A stretch of DNA of 64,000 nt. Origin: an uncultured Pelagibacteraceae bacterium. GTDB lineage: Bacteria; Pseudomonadota; Alphaproteobacteria; Pelagibacterales; Pelagibacteraceae. Every line of letters begins with the position of its first letter. The stretch's first letter is position 1. The position numbers were made by a program, and so were the translations under genes. This document shows positions 1 to 8,924 of this stretch, piece by piece. The notes beneath the pieces were generated by a model. The model did no database searches. It was not told the origin of the DNA and saw nothing but the letters and a program-made list of their open reading frames with translations. The DNA lies in the NCBI GenBank assembly GCA_902554315.1, contig CACDOF010000001.1, positions 83,894 through 147,893 of the forward strand, in the 5' to 3' direction.

Positions 1-1
1 A

Positions 2-316
2 TTTGTTAACATAGTATTATTTCAATTTATTAATCCAAAAGCTGTTATTTGTGCCGCATTTATAACTTCTACATTTATAAGCCAAGAAAATTTTGTAAAA
101 GACTCAATAATAATTATTTTACTAGCTATAATAATTAGTTTTTTAAGTATTGTAACTTGGAGTTTGTTAGGTAAATACATGACCATAGGAGAAAGTGAGA
201 AAAAATTGTCAAATTTGCCAATAATTTTATCTTTACCTTTAAAAATTATTGCAAAAAATTTTAATTTTTTAATGTCAGGCATGCTTATTTTGACCATAAT
301 AATTCTTTATTTATAA
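2..316 (+). CDS. LysE/RhtB-family amino-acid exporter, C-terminal part
   Basis: Only the last 104 codons lie in the window, read in the frame that opens at base 2, with a TAA stop at 314-316. The fragment begins with a hydrophobic stretch containing the motif FQFINPKAV. An Asn-Pro-Lys-Ala motif in a membrane segment is characteristic of the LysE/RhtB amino-acid efflux family. Two more hydrophobic segments follow, around fragment residues 38-57 and 90-104, which matches the last three helices of the six-helix fold. These proteins export amino acids or derivatives across the inner membrane; the substrate cannot be read from this fragment. The gap to acnA is only 13 bp, so the two may be co-transcribed. 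The start and N-terminal half lie outside the window. Confidence 0.75.
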   Translation, partial: FVNIVLFQFINPKAVICAAFITSTFISQENFVKDSIIIILLAIIISFLSIVTWSLLGKYMTIGESEKKLSNLPIILSLPLKIIAKNFNFLMSGMLILTIIILYL

Positions 317-329
317 AATATTAAAAATT

Positions 330-2999
330 ATGAAACCAGGATCAAAAAATACTTTCAACTCTCTTAAAAAAATTAAAATAAAAGGAGTAGAATATAAATA
401 TTATTCTTTAAATGAAGCTGAAAAAAATGGTTTAGAGGGCATAGCGAAACTTCCAAAATCAATTAAAATTTTATTAGAAAATTTATTAAGATTTGAGGAC
501 GATTTAAGTGTTAATAAATCTCAAATTTATGCAGTTCAAGAATGGCTTAAAAACAAAAAATCTAAGACAGAAATTGCTTATAGACCTGCTAGAGTTTTAT
601 TACAGGATTACACTGGAATTCCAGCGGTAGCAGACCTTGCCGCAATGAGGGAGGCTGTAAAAGAAAAAGATAAAGATCCAAAAACTATAAACCCATTGTC
701 ATCTGTAGACTTGGTAATAGATCATTCTGTACAAGTAGATAAATTTGCTGGAGCAAATTCATTAAAAGAAAATGTAGAAATTGAGTTTCAAAGAAATGCT
801 GAAAGATACTCTTTTTTGAAATGGGGACAGAAAGCGTTTGATAATTTTAGAATTGTTCCTCCAGGAACAGGAATATGTCACCAAGTAAATTTAGAATATT
901 TATCAAAGGTTGTATGGATAGAAAAATTTAAAAATGAAAATTATATTTTTCCAGACACTTTAGTGGGAACTGATAGTCATACAACTATGGTTAATGGATT
1001 ATCAGTTTTAGGATGGGGAGTTGGAGGAATAGAAGCGGAAGCAGGTATGTTGGGACAGCCAATATCCATGATAATACCAGAAGTAATAGGGTTTGAAATG
1101 AAAGGAAAGCTTTCCGAAGGTACAACCGCAACTGATTTAGTTTTAACTGTTGTTAAAATGCTAAGAGACAAAGGTGTTGTTGGAAAATTTGTAGAATTTT
1201 ATGGAGAAGGTTTAAAAAATTTAACATTGGCTGATCGGGCAACAATTGCTAACATGGCTCCAGAATATGGTGCAACATGTGGTTTTTTTCCAATTGATAA
1301 TGAAACTTTAAAGTATCTAAAATTTTCTGGGAGAGATAGTCAATCTGTAGATATTGTAGAAATATACGCAAAGGAACAAGGACTTTGGATTAGTGATGAT
1401 ATTATTTTTACAGATACTTTAACTTTAGATATGTCAAAAGTTGTGCCTACGATTTCAGGACCAAAAAGACCACAAGATAAAGTTTTGTTGAATGAAGCTT
1501 CAGAAAATTTTAAAAATGTATTTGAAAAAGAAACGAAAAGAAATAAACCAATTGTATCTGAAGTTAAAGATGAAAAATTTAAAATTGAAGATGGACACAT
1601 TCTAATTGCAGCAATCACATCATGTACAAATACATCAAACCCAAATGTTTTAATTGGGGCAGGTTTGCTTGCAAAAAAAGCTGTTGAAAAAGGATTAAAT
1701 ACAAAACCTTGGGTGAAAACCTCTTTGGCTCCAGGATCTCAAGTGGTTACAGATTATTTAGAAAAAGCAGGATTAAATTCTTATTTAGATGATCTTGGCT
1801 TTAATCTTGTAGGATACGGTTGCACTACATGTATTGGAAACTCTGGTCCTTTACCTGAAAATATATCAGAAACAGTAAAGAAAAATAATATTTATGCGGT
1901 TTCGGTTTTGTCTGGAAATAGAAATTTTGAAGGCAGGATTTCACCTTTGGTTAAAGCTAATTATTTAGCTTCACCACCATTAGTGGTTGCTTATGCAATA
2001 GCCGGATCAATGAAAATAGATTTATACAAAGAACCGCTTGGCAAAGATAAACAAGGAAAAGAAGTTTTTTTAAAAGATATATGGCCAAGCAATCAAGAAA
2101 TTGATGAAGTTTTAAAAAATTCTTTAAATCCTGAAATGTTTATAAAAAGATATTCAAATATTTCAGATGGTCCAGAACAATGGCAAAAAATTAAAACTGA
2201 ACCAAGTAGTATTTATAATTGGGATGATAGTTCTACTTACGTAAAAAAACCACCATTTTTTGATAATCTATCTGACGAACCAGAAGGCTTTAAAGAAATA
2301 AAAGATGCAAGACCACTTTTAATTTTAGGAGATATGGTAACAACAGATCATATTTCTCCTGCAGGCACTATTCAAAAAGAAAGTCCTACAGGAGAATATT
2401 TTATGCATCACCAAATATTGCCAAAAGACTATAATTCTTATGGATCAAGAAGAGGAAATCATGAAGTAATGATGAGAGGAACTTTTGGAAATATTAGAAT
2501 AAGAAATGAAATAGCTCCAGGAACTGAAGGTGGTTTTACAAAACTCTTTCCTGAAGAAAAAGTAATGCCAATTTATGATGCAGTTGTAGAATATAAAAAA
2601 AGAGGAACAGACTTGGTAGTTATAGGAGGAAAAGAATATGGAACTGGATCATCAAGAGATTGGGCCGCCAAAGGAACTAAGCTTTTGGGAGTGAAAGCAG
2701 TAATTGCTGAAAGTTTTGAAAGAATACACAGATCAAATTTAGTTGGAATGGGCATATTGCCATTGCAATTTATAGAAAATATTAATAGAAAAAACTTAAA
2801 TTTATTAGGATCTGAACTATTTAGTATTATTGATATTGAAAATGGAATAAATCCTGGTGATAAAGTTGAGGTTCAAATAAAGTATCAATCAGGAGTTATA
2901 AAGAAAATAAAAATGTTATGCAGAATAGATACTAAAAATGAATTAGAATATTATAAAAATGGTGGCATTTTACAATATGTGCTTAGGAAAATGATATAA
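330..2999 (+). CDS. acnA: Aconitate hydratase A
   Basis: This is a full-length 889-residue aconitase of the AcnA/IRP1 type, converting citrate to isocitrate through cis-aconitate in the TCA cycle in the cytoplasm. Three cysteines expected to bind the [4Fe-4S] cluster are visible: C432 in ITSCTNTSNP and C498 and C501 in YGCTTCIGNSGP. The C-terminal swivel domain carries the family signature GSSRDWAAKG. Length matches the usual 890-900 residues. The stop codon overlaps the ATG of the next gene by one base (TAATG), which suggests translational coupling to the YfgM-like gene. Nothing is unusual in the sequence. Confidence 0.97.
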   Translation: MKPGSKNTFNSLKKIKIKGVEYKYYSLNEAEKNGLEGIAKLPKSIKILLENLLRFEDDLSVNKSQIYAVQEWLKNKKSKTEIAYRPARVLLQDYTGIPAVADLAAMREAVKEKDKDPKTINPLSSVDLVIDHSVQVDKFAGANSLKENVEIEFQRNAERYSFLKWGQKAFDNFRIVPPGTGICHQVNLEYLSKVVWIEKFKNENYIFPDTLVGTDSHTTMVNGLSVLGWGVGGIEAEAGMLGQPISMIIPEVIGFEMKGKLSEGTTATDLVLTVVKMLRDKGVVGKFVEFYGEGLKNLTLADRATIANMAPEYGATCGFFPIDNETLKYLKFSGRDSQSVDIVEIYAKEQGLWISDDIIFTDTLTLDMSKVVPTISGPKRPQDKVLLNEASENFKNVFEKETKRNKPIVSEVKDEKFKIEDGHILIAAITSCTNTSNPNVLIGAGLLAKKAVEKGLNTKPWVKTSLAPGSQVVTDYLEKAGLNSYLDDLGFNLVGYGCTTCIGNSGPLPENISETVKKNNIYAVSVLSGNRNFEGRISPLVKANYLASPPLVVAYAIAGSMKIDLYKEPLGKDKQGKEVFLKDIWPSNQEIDEVLKNSLNPEMFIKRYSNISDGPEQWQKIKTEPSSIYNWDDSSTYVKKPPFFDNLSDEPEGFKEIKDARPLLILGDMVTTDHISPAGTIQKESPTGEYFMHHQILPKDYNSYGSRRGNHEVMMRGTFGNIRIRNEIAPGTEGGFTKLFPEEKVMPIYDAVVEYKKRGTDLVVIGGKEYGTGSSRDWAAKGTKLLGVKAVIAESFERIHRSNLVGMGILPLQFIENINRKNLNLLGSELFSIIDIENGINPGDKVEVQIKYQSGVIKKIKMLCRIDTKNELEYYKNGGILQYVLRKMI

Positions 3000-3649
3000 T
3001 GGATCAAGAACAAGAAATAGAAATTATTAATAGCAATACACGTAAAGAAAAAATAAAAAATTTTTTTATTAATTACAAAAAAAAAATAATTTTTATATTA
3101 ATTTTAATTGTTTTATTGCTAATAAGTTTTTTTCTCTACCAAGATTATAGGTTAGGAATTAAAGAAAAACTTTCAGATAAATATAATATTGTGGTTACTA
3201 AGTTTGAATCTGGCAAAAAGGAAAATATTGAAAATGAGTTTAAAGAAATAATAAATGAAAAAGATAAAACTTATTCACCACTGGCATTTTATTTTTTAAT
3301 AGACAATCAATTGATCAGTTCTCAAGATGAAATCAACAAATATTTTGATATCTTAATAAATGAATTAGACCTTGAAGATGAAATAAAAAATTTAACAATA
3401 TATAAAAAAGGTTTATACAATTCAGATTTTGCTGATGAAAATCAACTATTAGATATATTAAATCCTGTCATTAAATCTCAAAGCATATGGAAATCTCATG
3501 CCTTATTCTTAATGGCAGAGTATTATTTAGCAAAAAATGAAAATCAAAAATCAAAAGAATTTTTTAGCCAAATAGCAAACCTTGAAAATGCAAACTCTAA
3601 ATTAAAAGTAGCAGCTCAAAATAGACTGCGTGCAAACTTCAGTGAGTAA
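2999..3649 (+). CDS. YfgM-like membrane-anchored TPR-type protein
   Basis: The 216-residue product has a short basic cytoplasmic tail, one strong transmembrane segment at about residues 29-48 and a helical soluble domain. This resembles the YfgM family (tetratricopeptide-like ancillary SecYEG/BamB partner). The following gene encodes a BamB-like lipoprotein, and the yfgM-bamB pair is conserved in many proteobacteria, which strengthens the call. The protein probably sits in the inner membrane with its helical domain in the periplasm. The start ATG overlaps the aconitase stop. Similarity is by architecture and context rather than by a sharp motif, so the family call is moderate. Confidence 0.7.
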   Translation: MDQEQEIEIINSNTRKEKIKNFFINYKKKIIFILILIVLLLISFFLYQDYRLGIKEKLSDKYNIVVTKFESGKKENIENEFKEIINEKDKTYSPLAFYFLIDNQLISSQDEINKYFDILINELDLEDEIKNLTIYKKGLYNSDFADENQLLDILNPVIKSQSIWKSHALFLMAEYYLAKNENQKSKEFFSQIANLENANSKLKVAAQNRLRANFSE

Positions 3650-4919
3650 ATATTTATTTTATATTTTATTATTATTATTTTTATCCAGTTGTAGTTCTTT
3701 AAAAAAAGAAGCAACTGAAGAGAAAAATGAAGAAATAAATTTATTTCAAGAAATAGAGCCAATTAAAAAAGAACTAAACCCTGGATTAACTGTAAATATA
3801 TCTAGATTAAAAACAGATAAAGTATTTTTAAATAATAATAGTAACAATACTGGAAATATTAATTTTGAAACAAATTTTGATAAAAAATATTATTATAAAT
3901 TTAAAAAAATTGAAAAATTTAAAAATTATCAACCAGAATTAATTTTTACAGATAAAAAAAATATAGTTTTTTTCGATGGCAAAGGTTCTATTTTTAAAAT
4001 AGATGAAAACTTTAAAAATATTTGGAAAATAAATAATTATAAAAAAAAAGAAAAAAAATTAAATCCAATTTTATATTTTGCACAAAATGGTAAAAATTTA
4101 ATAGTTAATGACAATATATCAAAATTTTATTCAATAAATTTAAATAGCGGAGAGATTTTGTGGTCAAAATATAGTTTGTCTTCATTTAATTCAAATATAA
4201 AAATTACTAAAGATAAATTCATAACAATAGATTTTGATAATGTAATAAGATGTTTTCTAATTAAAAATGGAAAAGAAGTATGGAATTTTCAATCAGAAAA
4301 CTCGTTTATTAAATCAGAGAAAAAATTATCTTTAATTTTAAAAGATGAAATTGTTTTTTTTATTAATAATTTAGGTGATGTTACTGCATTGAATTCTATT
4401 GATGGAACCCTTTTGTGGCAAACACCCACCCAAAGTAATATAATTTATCAGAACGCTTTTAGTTTAGAAAACTCAGATCTAATAATAGATAATGATACGA
4501 TTTATTTTTCAAATAATAAAAATGAATTTTTTTCAATAGATTCAAGGTCAGGGATTATAAATTGGAAACAAACTATTAATTCAAGTTTAATTCCAACTGT
4601 CGTTGAAGACCTAGTTTTAACAATATCCAACGAAGGTTTTTTATTTGTTATTGAAAAAAATACAGGAAATATCTTAAGAATAACAAATACTTTAAGTAAT
4701 ATAAAAAATAAAAAAAACCAAATAAAACCAGTAGGATTTGTTCTTGCAAAAAATAAAATATATTTATCTTTAAATAATGGAAGATTGGTTAAAATTGATT
4801 TGAAAACCGGTCTTCAAGAAAATATTTTTAAACTACATGGTTCAAAAATTTCAAGACCTTATATTTTTCATGGAAGCATGTACCTAATAAAAGATAATTC
4901 TATCATAAAATCTAATTAA
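3630..4919 (+). CDS. bamB: BamB-like outer-membrane assembly lipoprotein
   Basis: A 429-residue protein opens with a lipoprotein signal: a hydrophobic run followed by LFLSSCSS, whose cysteine would be lipidated. The rest shows repeated beta-propeller units typical of PQQ-like/BamB proteins, with phrases such as NLNSGEILW, SIDGTLLWQ and DSRSGIINWK spaced through residues 160-330. BamB is the propeller subunit of the BAM complex that inserts outer-membrane proteins. The gene overlaps the YfgM-like gene. Start choice is uncertain: GTG at 3630 gives the longest form, while GTG at 3642 leaves a shorter, cleaner signal peptide. The GTPase gene der, which often follows bamB, is not here. Confidence 0.82.
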   Translation: MQTSVSKYLFYILLLLFLSSCSSLKKEATEEKNEEINLFQEIEPIKKELNPGLTVNISRLKTDKVFLNNNSNNTGNINFETNFDKKYYYKFKKIEKFKNYQPELIFTDKKNIVFFDGKGSIFKIDENFKNIWKINNYKKKEKKLNPILYFAQNGKNLIVNDNISKFYSINLNSGEILWSKYSLSSFNSNIKITKDKFITIDFDNVIRCFLIKNGKEVWNFQSENSFIKSEKKLSLILKDEIVFFINNLGDVTALNSIDGTLLWQTPTQSNIIYQNAFSLENSDLIIDNDTIYFSNNKNEFFSIDSRSGIINWKQTINSSLIPTVVEDLVLTISNEGFLFVIEKNTGNILRITNTLSNIKNKKNQIKPVGFVLAKNKIYLSLNNGRLVKIDLKTGLQENIFKLHGSKISRPYIFHGSMYLIKDNSIIKSN

Positions 4920-5338
4920 TGTTTTTTAAGTTACTTGAAAAATTAGGTAGAAAAAAATTAGTTCTAGATAGGGGACCTTCTCATCCAGAATACAATAAAG
5001 CAAAGCCATGGATGAATAGATATTATTTATTATTTAGAAATAGACCTAAGTGGTTTCCTTTCAATATTTTGATTCATGAAATGTTGGATGATGATCATGG
5101 AGAAGGAGTTCATAATCATTTATTTCCTTATTTAACAATAGTTTTAAAGGATGGTTATTGGGAAACGTTAAAAGACGGTAAATTTTGGAGACGTCCAGGG
5201 TATATAGGTTTTAGATCTGCAAATAATTTTCACAGAGTAGATTTGAAACCTGGCACTAAGCCAGTTACAGTTTTTATTGCAGGACCTTACGGTTTGAGAA
5301 AAGGCCCAAGATCAAAGTATGGAAAAGATTTTAAATAA
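4919..5338 (+). CDS. Small cupin-like protein of unknown function
   Basis: This 139-residue protein begins at an ATG overlapping the bamB stop (TAATG). It has no signal peptide or membrane segment. The middle contains an acidic and histidine-rich stretch (DDDHGEGVHNHLF) followed by short beta-like segments, glycines and a later histidine (NNFHRVDL). That arrangement resembles a metal-binding cupin barrel. The specific role is unknown, and I recognise no named family. Its tight packing between bamB and the YjbQ-like gene suggests co-expression. Confidence 0.6.
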   Translation: MFFKLLEKLGRKKLVLDRGPSHPEYNKAKPWMNRYYLLFRNRPKWFPFNILIHEMLDDDHGEGVHNHLFPYLTIVLKDGYWETLKDGKFWRRPGYIGFRSANNFHRVDLKPGTKPVTVFIAGPYGLRKGPRSKYGKDFK

Positions 5339-5342
5339 TTTA

Positions 5343-5762
5343 ATGAAGCAAGAATTTTATTATTTAAGCATAAATACCAAAGGTCAAAAACTCTATGAAT
5401 TTACAGAAAATACATTGTCATGGATAAAAAAAAATAATTTTAAAAATGGTATTTTAAATATAAGCATTCAACATACCAGTGCATCTCTTATTGTACAAGA
5501 AAATGCTGATCCTGATGTACTAACTGATCTTCAAAATTATTTTGACAAATTAGTTCCAATGGAAAATAAATTATATATTCATACAACAGAAGGTAAAGAT
5601 GATATGCCCGCACATATCAAATCAGCATTAACTAATAATCAAATATCTCTTAGTATAAAAGATGGAATTTTATTATTAGGAACTTGGCAAGGATTATATT
5701 TATTTGAACACAGGATAGATAATCACCTTAGAAAAATAATTCATCACTTTATAGGAGAATAA
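5343..5762 (+). CDS. YjbQ/UPF0047 family protein
   Basis: The product, about 139 residues from ATG 5343, is a UPF0047/YjbQ protein. Family hallmarks are visible in order: IQHTSASLIVQENADPDV near the N-terminus, EGKDDMPAHIKSAL in the middle and LGTWQGLYLFEHR near the end, with the conserved histidines. Members are small single-domain cytosolic trimers; some were reported with weak thiamin-phosphate synthase activity, but the physiological role is unclear. An upstream in-frame ATG at 5319 lies inside the preceding gene; 5343 gives the usual family length and starts just after that gene's stop. Confidence 0.85.
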   Translation: MKQEFYYLSINTKGQKLYEFTENTLSWIKKNNFKNGILNISIQHTSASLIVQENADPDVLTDLQNYFDKLVPMENKLYIHTTEGKDDMPAHIKSALTNNQISLSIKDGILLLGTWQGLYLFEHRIDNHLRKIIHHFIGE

Positions 5763-5768
5763 TAATTT

Positions 5769-6230
5769 TTAAATTAAGGGATCATAGGCCCATTGGAGTA
5801 TTGCCTGTCTCTGTCTTCTCCTACAACTTAAATCTCCATTTTCACAATTTTTTTTAATTGCTTTTACGTGTCTTGTAAAATTTTTCCATCTTTTGATTTG
5901 TATTTCATCAATATGTTGTAAACGTCTTCCCATTGCAAATCTACAGTACCATTGAAACCATCCAAGTGGGTCTTCCCTAAAAATCCATCCTTTTTCAATC
6001 CAATGTTCTCTAGACAATCCAGCTTTAATTTTAAATCTATTTAAACTTACATCAAAATCTTTACTTAATTTAACATTTTTAAACCACGATTTAGGAAATT
6101 CATTTATTTTTAAACCAAAGTATGATCCTCCAAAAACACCAAGCTCCAACATTTGTTTAGGTGTTAAATCAGGTTTAAAAATTTTATAAAAATCAACATT
6201 TTCAAATTTTTTTTTAATAATTTTTTTCAC
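5769..6230 (-). CDS. Conserved protein of unknown function, 153 aa
   Basis: The 153-residue product has no signal peptide or membrane helix and is rich in Lys, Trp and aromatic residues. It carries TPKQMLELGVFGGSYF near the N-terminus, then a Trp-rich basic region (DPLGWFQWYCRFAMGRR) and CRRRQRQAILQW at the C-terminus. I recall similar proteins in diverse bacteria and some eukaryotes without a defined function. It lies 13 bp downstream of the ammonia-lyase gene and is probably the last gene of the minus-strand operon. Its convergent neighbour ends 6 bp away. Confidence 0.7.
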   Translation of the reverse strand: MKKIIKKKFENVDFYKIFKPDLTPKQMLELGVFGGSYFGLKINEFPKSWFKNVKLSKDFDVSLNRFKIKAGLSREHWIEKGWIFREDPLGWFQWYCRFAMGRRLQHIDEIQIKRWKNFTRHVKAIKKNCENGDLSCRRRQRQAILQWAYDPLI

Positions 6231-6243
6231 AGTTTATAAATAA

Positions 6244-7371
6244 TTATTCTTTTAAAAGTTTTTGGTACATTTCTTCGTCCGTATCACCTTCACAGCCAAT
6301 AAGAAGAACATTAGAATTTGCACCAAGATTAATTTTATTTTTTATATTTTCATCATTACAGCACGCAATTAAACTGATTACTCCAGGGGCAGAATTTTCT
6401 CCAGCTATTATTTTTTTATCGCTTAAATTTCCATTTCCCAAAAGTTTCATTGTTCTTGCAATATCTTCGTCTGGGAGACTAATGCAGTAATGTACTGATT
6501 TTTTAAGTATTTCCCATGGTACTAATGACGGCTCTCCACAAGACATGCCACCCATTAAACTTTCTCTTGTAATATTTATTTTTTCAATTTTTCCTGTTTT
6601 TATACTTTCCATTACACATGCCGCACTATCAGGCTCAATAATGATAATTTTTGGAATATATTTTAGATATCTGGCTATTCCTGCAACCATTGCTCCAGCC
6701 ATTCCACCAACTCCAGCCTGCAAAAAAATATGAGTAATTTCTTCATTTTCGATTTTGTCTACTATTTCTTTCATCATTACAGAATATCCAGCCATAGTTA
6801 ATTTTGGTACTTCCATATAATCTTTCCAAGCAACATCCTGGACTATTTGCCAATTATTTTTAGTCGATTGCTTAATACACTCAATTAAAGATTTTTCATA
6901 ATTACCTTTTACTTTTACTACTTCTGCACCTAGATCTTCCATAGCTTTTCCTCTTGCTTCGCTTACATATTCACTAATAAAAATTTTACATTTAAGGCCC
7001 AATCTTTTCGCGCCCCAAGCCACTGATCTTCCATGATTTCCTGCTGTAGCAGTTGAGATAGTTATATTTTTGTTTCCTTTTGTTATTTTTTCAACCGCAT
7101 AAGCTCCACCTAAAGCTTTGAAAGATTTTAGATCAAATCGTTTTGACTCATCTTTGTAAAAAATTTTATTCAAGTTTAATTCTTTAGAAAGTTTATTTAA
7201 AAGCAGAAGAGGCGTTGTCCTATATTTTTCCCATTTTGATATTGTTAAATAAGCATCATCAATTTCTTGTATAGAAATATTTTTTAAAATTTCTTCTTTG
7301 TTAAATGAAAAGTTTTTGTTTTCTATAAATGAAGAATATTTCCAAACATGTCCATTAGATATAATTGACAT
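6244..7371 (-). CDS. dpaL: Diaminopropionate ammonia-lyase-like PLP enzyme
   Basis: The 375-residue product is a fold-type II pyridoxal-phosphate enzyme close to diaminopropionate ammonia-lyase (DpaL/YgeX). The PLP lysine is expected at K85 in SFKALGGAYAV, a DpaL-type motif. A phosphate-binding glycine loop, QAGVGGMAGAMV, lies in the middle and the C-terminal part has GCEGDTDEEMY. The family converts 2,3-diaminopropionate to pyruvate plus two ammonia. It lies 3 bp downstream of the GlnT/GmaS-like gene, so released ammonia or amine could be handed to that ligase. Threonine or serine dehydratase is a less likely alternative. Confidence 0.82.
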   Translation of the reverse strand: MSIISNGHVWKYSSFIENKNFSFNKEEILKNISIQEIDDAYLTISKWEKYRTTPLLLLNKLSKELNLNKIFYKDESKRFDLKSFKALGGAYAVEKITKGNKNITISTATAGNHGRSVAWGAKRLGLKCKIFISEYVSEARGKAMEDLGAEVVKVKGNYEKSLIECIKQSTKNNWQIVQDVAWKDYMEVPKLTMAGYSVMMKEIVDKIENEEITHIFLQAGVGGMAGAMVAGIARYLKYIPKIIIIEPDSAACVMESIKTGKIEKINITRESLMGGMSCGEPSLVPWEILKKSVHYCISLPDEDIARTMKLLGNGNLSDKKIIAGENSAPGVISLIACCNDENIKNKINLGANSNVLLIGCEGDTDEEMYQKLLKE

Positions 7372-7374
7372 ATA

Positions 7375-8700
7375 TTAACAATCTAAAGTATTTTCTTTTT
7401 CCCATTTTGTAATTGGTTTAGTTTTATTAAATATTTCTTTTTTTTTAAATTCTTCAATTTCAGAATTTCTTAATTTTAGATAGCTATTTATTACACTTTC
7501 TCCAAAAGACTTATTCATTTTTTTATTATTTTTTAACTTTTCTAAAGACTGTTCTAAATTATCAGGTAATTTAGGCAAGTTAGGATATTTTTTATAATCT
7601 GTGTACATATTACAATCCAAAGGTTTGCCGGGATAAATTTTATTTTTGATGCCGTGTAATCCCGCAGCCAGCACTCCTGCTTGTAATAGATAAGGATTTG
7701 CTGAACCATCCATTAATCTTAATTCAAATCTTCCTGGATCAGGAATTCTAATCATGTGTGTTCTATTATTCCCAGTATAAGAAATACTACTTGGAGACCA
7801 AGTTGCACCTGACATAGTCGGTGGAGCATTAATTCTTCTATAACTGTTTATAGTAGGGTTAAAAAATGCTGATAATGAGTCTGCATTTTTTATTACTCCA
7901 CCTAAGAAGTTATAAGCAATTTTACTTAGTCCAAGCTTGTCATTATTATCTAAAAATACATTTTTTTTACCTTTCCAAACTGAAATATGCGCATGACATC
8001 CGTTTCCTGTAAGATTTTGAAATGGTTTTGGCATGAATGTTGCTCTTAAGCCATGTTTTTCCGCAATAGTTTTAACCATGAATTTAAAAAAAGTATGTCT
8101 ATCAGCTGTAACTAGACAATTTGAAAAATCCCAGTTCATCTCAAATTGTCCATTTGCATCCTCGTGATCATTTTGGTAAGGATTCCAACCCATTTCAATC
8201 ATGCAATCGCAAATTTCTTTTATCAAATCATATCTTCTCATTAATGCAGATTGGTCATAACAAGGTTTTGACTGGGTATCTCTAGGATCAGCTATATTTG
8301 ATCCATTTGAAGATATAAGGAAATATTCACATTCCACGCCAGATTTCATTGATAATCCTTGAGAATTTAGATTATTTATTTGATTTTTTAGCATTACTCT
8401 AGGAGACGCCTCTACTGGTTTGCCATTCATCCAAAGATCTGATGCAAGCCAGCCAACTTCTTTATTCCAAGGAAGCTGTATTAAGCTATTAGGATCAGGA
8501 ATTGCAAACATATCTGCGTCAGCAGGCGTCATGTCCAACCATGCTGCAAATCCAGCAAAACCTGCGCCAGATTTTTGCATTTCCTTAATTGCTCTTGTTG
8601 GAACTAATTTTGATCTTAAAACTCCAAAAAGATCTACAAAACTTATTAGAAAGTACTTAATTTTTTTTTGTTTCGCAATTTTGAATAGGTTTTTTCCCAT
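7375..8700 (-). CDS. GlnT-type glutamine synthetase / gamma-glutamylmethylamide synthetase-like
   Basis: A 441-residue glutamine-synthetase-family protein. The N-terminal beta-grasp region includes YFLISFVDLFGVLRSKLVP. The catalytic domain shows QNDHEDANGQFEMNWDF, GNGCHAHISVW and GNNRTHMIRIPDPGRFELR, corresponding to the metal, glutamate and ATP sites. Length and motifs fit the GlnT (type III) group, which also contains gamma-glutamylmethylamide synthetase (GmaS). Such enzymes ligate glutamate to ammonia or methylamine using ATP. The methylamine context to its 5' side makes GmaS plausible, but the two activities cannot be told apart by eye. It follows the 53-aa membrane protein gene and precedes dpaL by 3 bp. 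Confidence 0.8.
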   Translation of the reverse strand: MGKNLFKIAKQKKIKYFLISFVDLFGVLRSKLVPTRAIKEMQKSGAGFAGFAAWLDMTPADADMFAIPDPNSLIQLPWNKEVGWLASDLWMNGKPVEASPRVMLKNQINNLNSQGLSMKSGVECEYFLISSNGSNIADPRDTQSKPCYDQSALMRRYDLIKEICDCMIEMGWNPYQNDHEDANGQFEMNWDFSNCLVTADRHTFFKFMVKTIAEKHGLRATFMPKPFQNLTGNGCHAHISVWKGKKNVFLDNNDKLGLSKIAYNFLGGVIKNADSLSAFFNPTINSYRRINAPPTMSGATWSPSSISYTGNNRTHMIRIPDPGRFELRLMDGSANPYLLQAGVLAAGLHGIKNKIYPGKPLDCNMYTDYKKYPNLPKLPDNLEQSLEKLKNNKKMNKSFGESVINSYLKLRNSEIEEFKKKEIFNKTKPITKWEKENTLDC

Positions 8701-8717
8701 AACTTAAGTTATCATAA

Positions 8718-8879
8718 TTATTTCAAAAAAGATAAAAAGAAATCTTTATAATAAATTAAATTAATTAAAATTATAATTATTATTGCAATAATTACACCGT
8801 ACTTAGCCTTAGGCCACGCTAATCTAGCCATTTTGCTAGGGGTTTTGTTAAAATTATTTTCTGAATTTTTTTCTGTCAT
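8718..8879 (-). CDS. Small single-span membrane protein, 53 aa
   Basis: Reading the minus strand from ATG at 8877-8879 to TAA at 8718-8720 gives 53 residues. The N-terminal half is polar (MTEKNSENNFNK) and contains AWPKAKYG. It is followed by an uninterrupted hydrophobic helix of Val, Ile, Ala and Leu (about residues 29-43) and a short basic/aromatic tail. It fills the space between the terminator at 8881-8910 and the GlnT-like gene and is in the same orientation as both. Function is unknown. Its reality rests on filling the gap exactly and on the clear single-pass design. Confidence 0.6.
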   Translation of the reverse strand: MTEKNSENNFNKTPSKMARLAWPKAKYGVIIAIIIIILINLIYYKDFFLSFLK

Positions 8880-8880
8880 A

Positions 8881-8910
8881 TTAAAAAGGGCACATATTTA
8901 CTATGCGCCC
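8881..8910 (-). terminator. Rho-independent terminator after the amt pair
   Basis: On the minus strand a 9-bp stem (GGGCGCATA with TATGTGCCC, one G-U pair) encloses a five-base loop and is followed by a run of five T. It begins 15 bases after the stop of the 72-aa membrane protein gene. It should end or attenuate the transcript carrying the ammonium transporter before the 53-aa and GlnT-like genes. Confidence 0.8.
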
Positions 8911-8924
8911 TAATTAAAATTTAG

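Noticed and set aside
22..297. Minus-strand 91-codon open frame at the left edge
   Set aside because: It lies opposite the LysE-type reading frame, whose conserved motif and hydrophobic pattern show that the plus strand is coding.
8420..8707. Plus-strand 95-codon open frame inside the GlnT-like gene
   Set aside because: It is antisense to a highly conserved enzyme and has no recognisable features.
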